A stretch of DNA of 22,967 nucleotides from NCBI GenBank assembly GCA_026002305.1, contig BOBI01000022.1:1-22967 (forward strand), written 5' to 3'. The position numbers and the translations under genes were made by a program. The stretch comes from Spirochaetia bacterium (GTDB lineage: Bacteria > Spirochaetota > Spirochaetia > Treponematales > Breznakiellaceae). Under the pieces are notes generated by a model. That model was not told the origin of the DNA. It did no database searches and saw only the letters and a list, made by a program, of their open reading frames with translations. This document shows, piece by piece, positions 21,196 to 22,967 of the stretch; positions within the stretch are counted from its first letter, which is position 1; each line of letters opens with the position of its first letter.

Positions 21196-22967
21196 TGGGC
21201 AAGGCGCCGGATCCGGCGGGAATGAAACGGGAACCCAAAAAAAGCAAAAGCGGCCTTAACCTGCGTTTTGTTATTTTTTTTGCGATACTCATAGGGGCGG
21301 CGATCTATGTACTTGTAAGCTACGGAATCCTCATGCTGGGTTCCGCGCCCGCTGGCGGAGCCAATAATACAATTGTAACCGCCGACCGCGGTCAAATATT
21401 AGACAGAAACAACCGGATACTGGCCATTCAAACAAGGCTTGGAAATGTAAGCGTGTGGCGTCCCGGGTTAAATGATGTTAATAAAGTTGCCGAATCGCTG
21501 GCGCCGTTTTTACTTATCAGTGCAGACGAGCTTGTTGAACGCATAGAACTAGCCCCGTCGGACTTTGTGTATTTAAAAAAGCAGATTGATCAGACAACCG
21601 TCCGCGAAATTGAAGCGCTCTTAAAAAGCGGCGACATAACCGGTGTTAATATCGAGCCTGTAATGGGGCGTATTTACCCCGAACAGCAACTGGCGGCGGG
21701 AATTATCGGCTTTGTAGGTACCGAAAACAGAGGTCTTGCCGGTATTGAATATGCCTTTAACGATGAGCTTGAGGCAAAGGCTTCCGGTACAAAAGAAGGC
21801 GGGCAGGCGGGAAATCAGATAGTGCTTACCATTGACGCAAATGTTCAGTATATTTTGGAAGAAATCGCCGGGCGTGTTTTAACACAAAACGAAGCCGAGT
21901 CGGTTATGCTTATAGCGATGAACCCCCGAAACGGCGACATACTGGGGCAGGCATCGCTGCCGTCGTTTGACCCCAACAACTTTAGGGCCAGCGACGAACA
22001 GTTCAGAAAGAACCTTCCATCCGAAGTGGCTTATGAGCCGGGTTCCGTATTTAAAGTGTTTTCGCTTGCCCCAATTATGGATTCGGGAGCGATAACCCCA
22101 ACCACCACATTTTTATGCAACGGCCGCTACGAGCACACTACAAACCTTGGGGAAAAGGTTCTGATAACCTGTCTTGGCACGCATGGTGATGTTGACACGC
22201 GCCGTATCATCATATATTCGTGTAACGCGGGGGCGGCCTATGCCGCCGACAGAATGAGCCAAGACAGCTTCTACAACGCGGTGCGGACATTAGGCTTTGG
22301 TGAAAAAACAGGGATCGGCCTGCCAGGAGAAACGGCAGGATTTTTAAGACCGACAAATCGCTGGTCCACACGAAGCAAACCTACAATATCAATGGGGCAG
22401 GAGCTTTCCGTTTCGGCAATGCAGATGATGCGGGCTGCTACCGCAATCGCAAATGACGGGGTACTCGTAAACCCCCGCATAGTGCTTGCTATACGCGACA
22501 GCGAAGGTAAGGATACCCGTGAATACCACCCTGTGGAAGGCCGCCGCGTATTAGCCCCGCAAACCGCCCGCGAAATGCGCAGCTACATGAGGGACGTAAC
22601 CGGCACTTCCGGCACGGGTTGGCGCGCCAATGTGGAAGATCTAACGTTAGCGGTAAAAACCGGTACCGCCGAAATGTTCGACCCGGCAACAAACGCCTAT
22701 TCCAAAACCGACTTTATCGCAAGCTGCATGGCAATACTGCCGGCAGATAACCCGACACTTGTACTTTACATGGTGATCATAAAACCTAAGGGCCCATCAA
22801 ATTTAGGCGGAAGAATCGCCGCCCCGCCAATCCGCGAAGCTGCCGAAGAGCTAATCAACTATCTGGGAATCCCCCGAGGCCGCAACCCCCAGGTAAGCCA
22901 TTCAGGCCAGATCAACCTCCCCGATACCGCCGTCCCCTTTATAGGCGACATCGTCCCCGACCTAACC
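21192..22967 (+). CDS. ftsI: FtsI-type class B penicillin-binding protein (transpeptidase), 3' end outside window
   Basis: 592 codons are present and the frame is still open at the right edge. A short basic cytoplasmic tail and one membrane helix (FVIFFAILIGAAIYVLVSYG) are followed by the class B dimerisation/pedestal domain beginning ADRGQILDRNNRILA. The transpeptidase domain has PGSVFK with catalytic Ser285 and Lys288, the SxN motif SCN (Ser343-Asn345) and KTG (489-491, VKTGTAEMFD). All three active-site motifs are intact. The enzyme cross-links peptidoglycan; FtsI rather than PBP2 is favoured by the layout around RGxIxDRN and by size, but the two are hard to separate here. It overlaps lepB by 4 nt (ATGATG, either ATG possible), so the two are coupled. 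Confidence 0.93.
   Translation, partial: MMGKAPDPAGMKREPKKSKSGLNLRFVIFFAILIGAAIYVLVSYGILMLGSAPAGGANNTIVTADRGQILDRNNRILAIQTRLGNVSVWRPGLNDVNKVAESLAPFLLISADELVERIELAPSDFVYLKKQIDQTTVREIEALLKSGDITGVNIEPVMGRIYPEQQLAAGIIGFVGTENRGLAGIEYAFNDELEAKASGTKEGGQAGNQIVLTIDANVQYILEEIAGRVLTQNEAESVMLIAMNPRNGDILGQASLPSFDPNNFRASDEQFRKNLPSEVAYEPGSVFKVFSLAPIMDSGAITPTTTFLCNGRYEHTTNLGEKVLITCLGTHGDVDTRRIIIYSCNAGAAYAADRMSQDSFYNAVRTLGFGEKTGIGLPGETAGFLRPTNRWSTRSKPTISMGQELSVSAMQMMRAATAIANDGVLVNPRIVLAIRDSEGKDTREYHPVEGRRVLAPQTAREMRSYMRDVTGTSGTGWRANVEDLTLAVKTGTAEMFDPATNAYSKTDFIASCMAILPADNPTLVLYMVIIKPKGPSNLGGRIAAPPIREAAEELINYLGIPRGRNPQVSHSGQINLPDTAVPFIGDIVPDLT

Overview
The window looks like chromosome from a spirochaete, most likely a Treponema-type organism. 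The evidence is a FlaB periplasmic-flagellum core flagellin of the usual 286-residue size behind a sigma-28-type promoter, several lipoproteins, an Rnf-like D-G-E-A gene run, an AroD-AroE fusion and several secreted proteins with no recognisable family. Genus and species are inference; no rRNA or tRNA gene was seen.

Layout. (1) 2-1885 (+): tail of rnfD, then rnfG-, rnfE- and rnfA-like genes. (2) 1924-3816 (+): a GH57/4-alpha-glucanotransferase-like protein. (3) 6254-3810 (-): two exported proteins. (4) 6314-6850 (+): a lipoprotein, then flaB (6993-7853). (5) 10179-7855 (-): hinT, a small exported protein and the aroDE fusion, converging on flaB with a 1-nt gap. (6) 10438-13715 (+): a five-gene ECF-type nickel/cobalt uptake operon (NikK, NikL, NikM, NikQ, NikO order) behind a hairpin-rich leader. 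(7) 13716-18596: an accessory, repeat-rich stretch with a collagen-motif lipoprotein, two GxxExxY-family paralogues, heptamer repeats, a CT microsatellite and long fold-back elements. (8) 19550-18597 (-): a 41-aa peptide, a 65-aa coiled-coil protein and an ECF S component, translationally overlapped. (9) 20732-19581 (-): a LysM/M23 peptidase. (10) 20785-22967 (+): a type I signal peptidase overlapping an FtsI-type penicillin-binding protein that runs off the window.

The strongest candidate for something undescribed is a family of three ~230-370 bp fold-back elements (A 13719-13950 on -, B 17748-18114 on +, C 18275-18596 on +). They share outer arms. The apical loop is clearly conserved between A and B and more weakly in C. 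The stems differ in sequence and length but stay self-complementary in each copy. A and B differ by paired substitutions in the apical stem, the signature of selection on base pairing. Copies A and C both sit directly against the stop codon of a neighbouring gene, in the same relative polarity.

Two further points concern apparent loss of catalytic or cofactor residues. The Rnf-like proteins seem to lack the cysteine pair of RnfA/RnfE and the flavin-attachment motif of RnfG. The adjacent GH57 protein lacks both catalytic acids. All alignments were done by eye.
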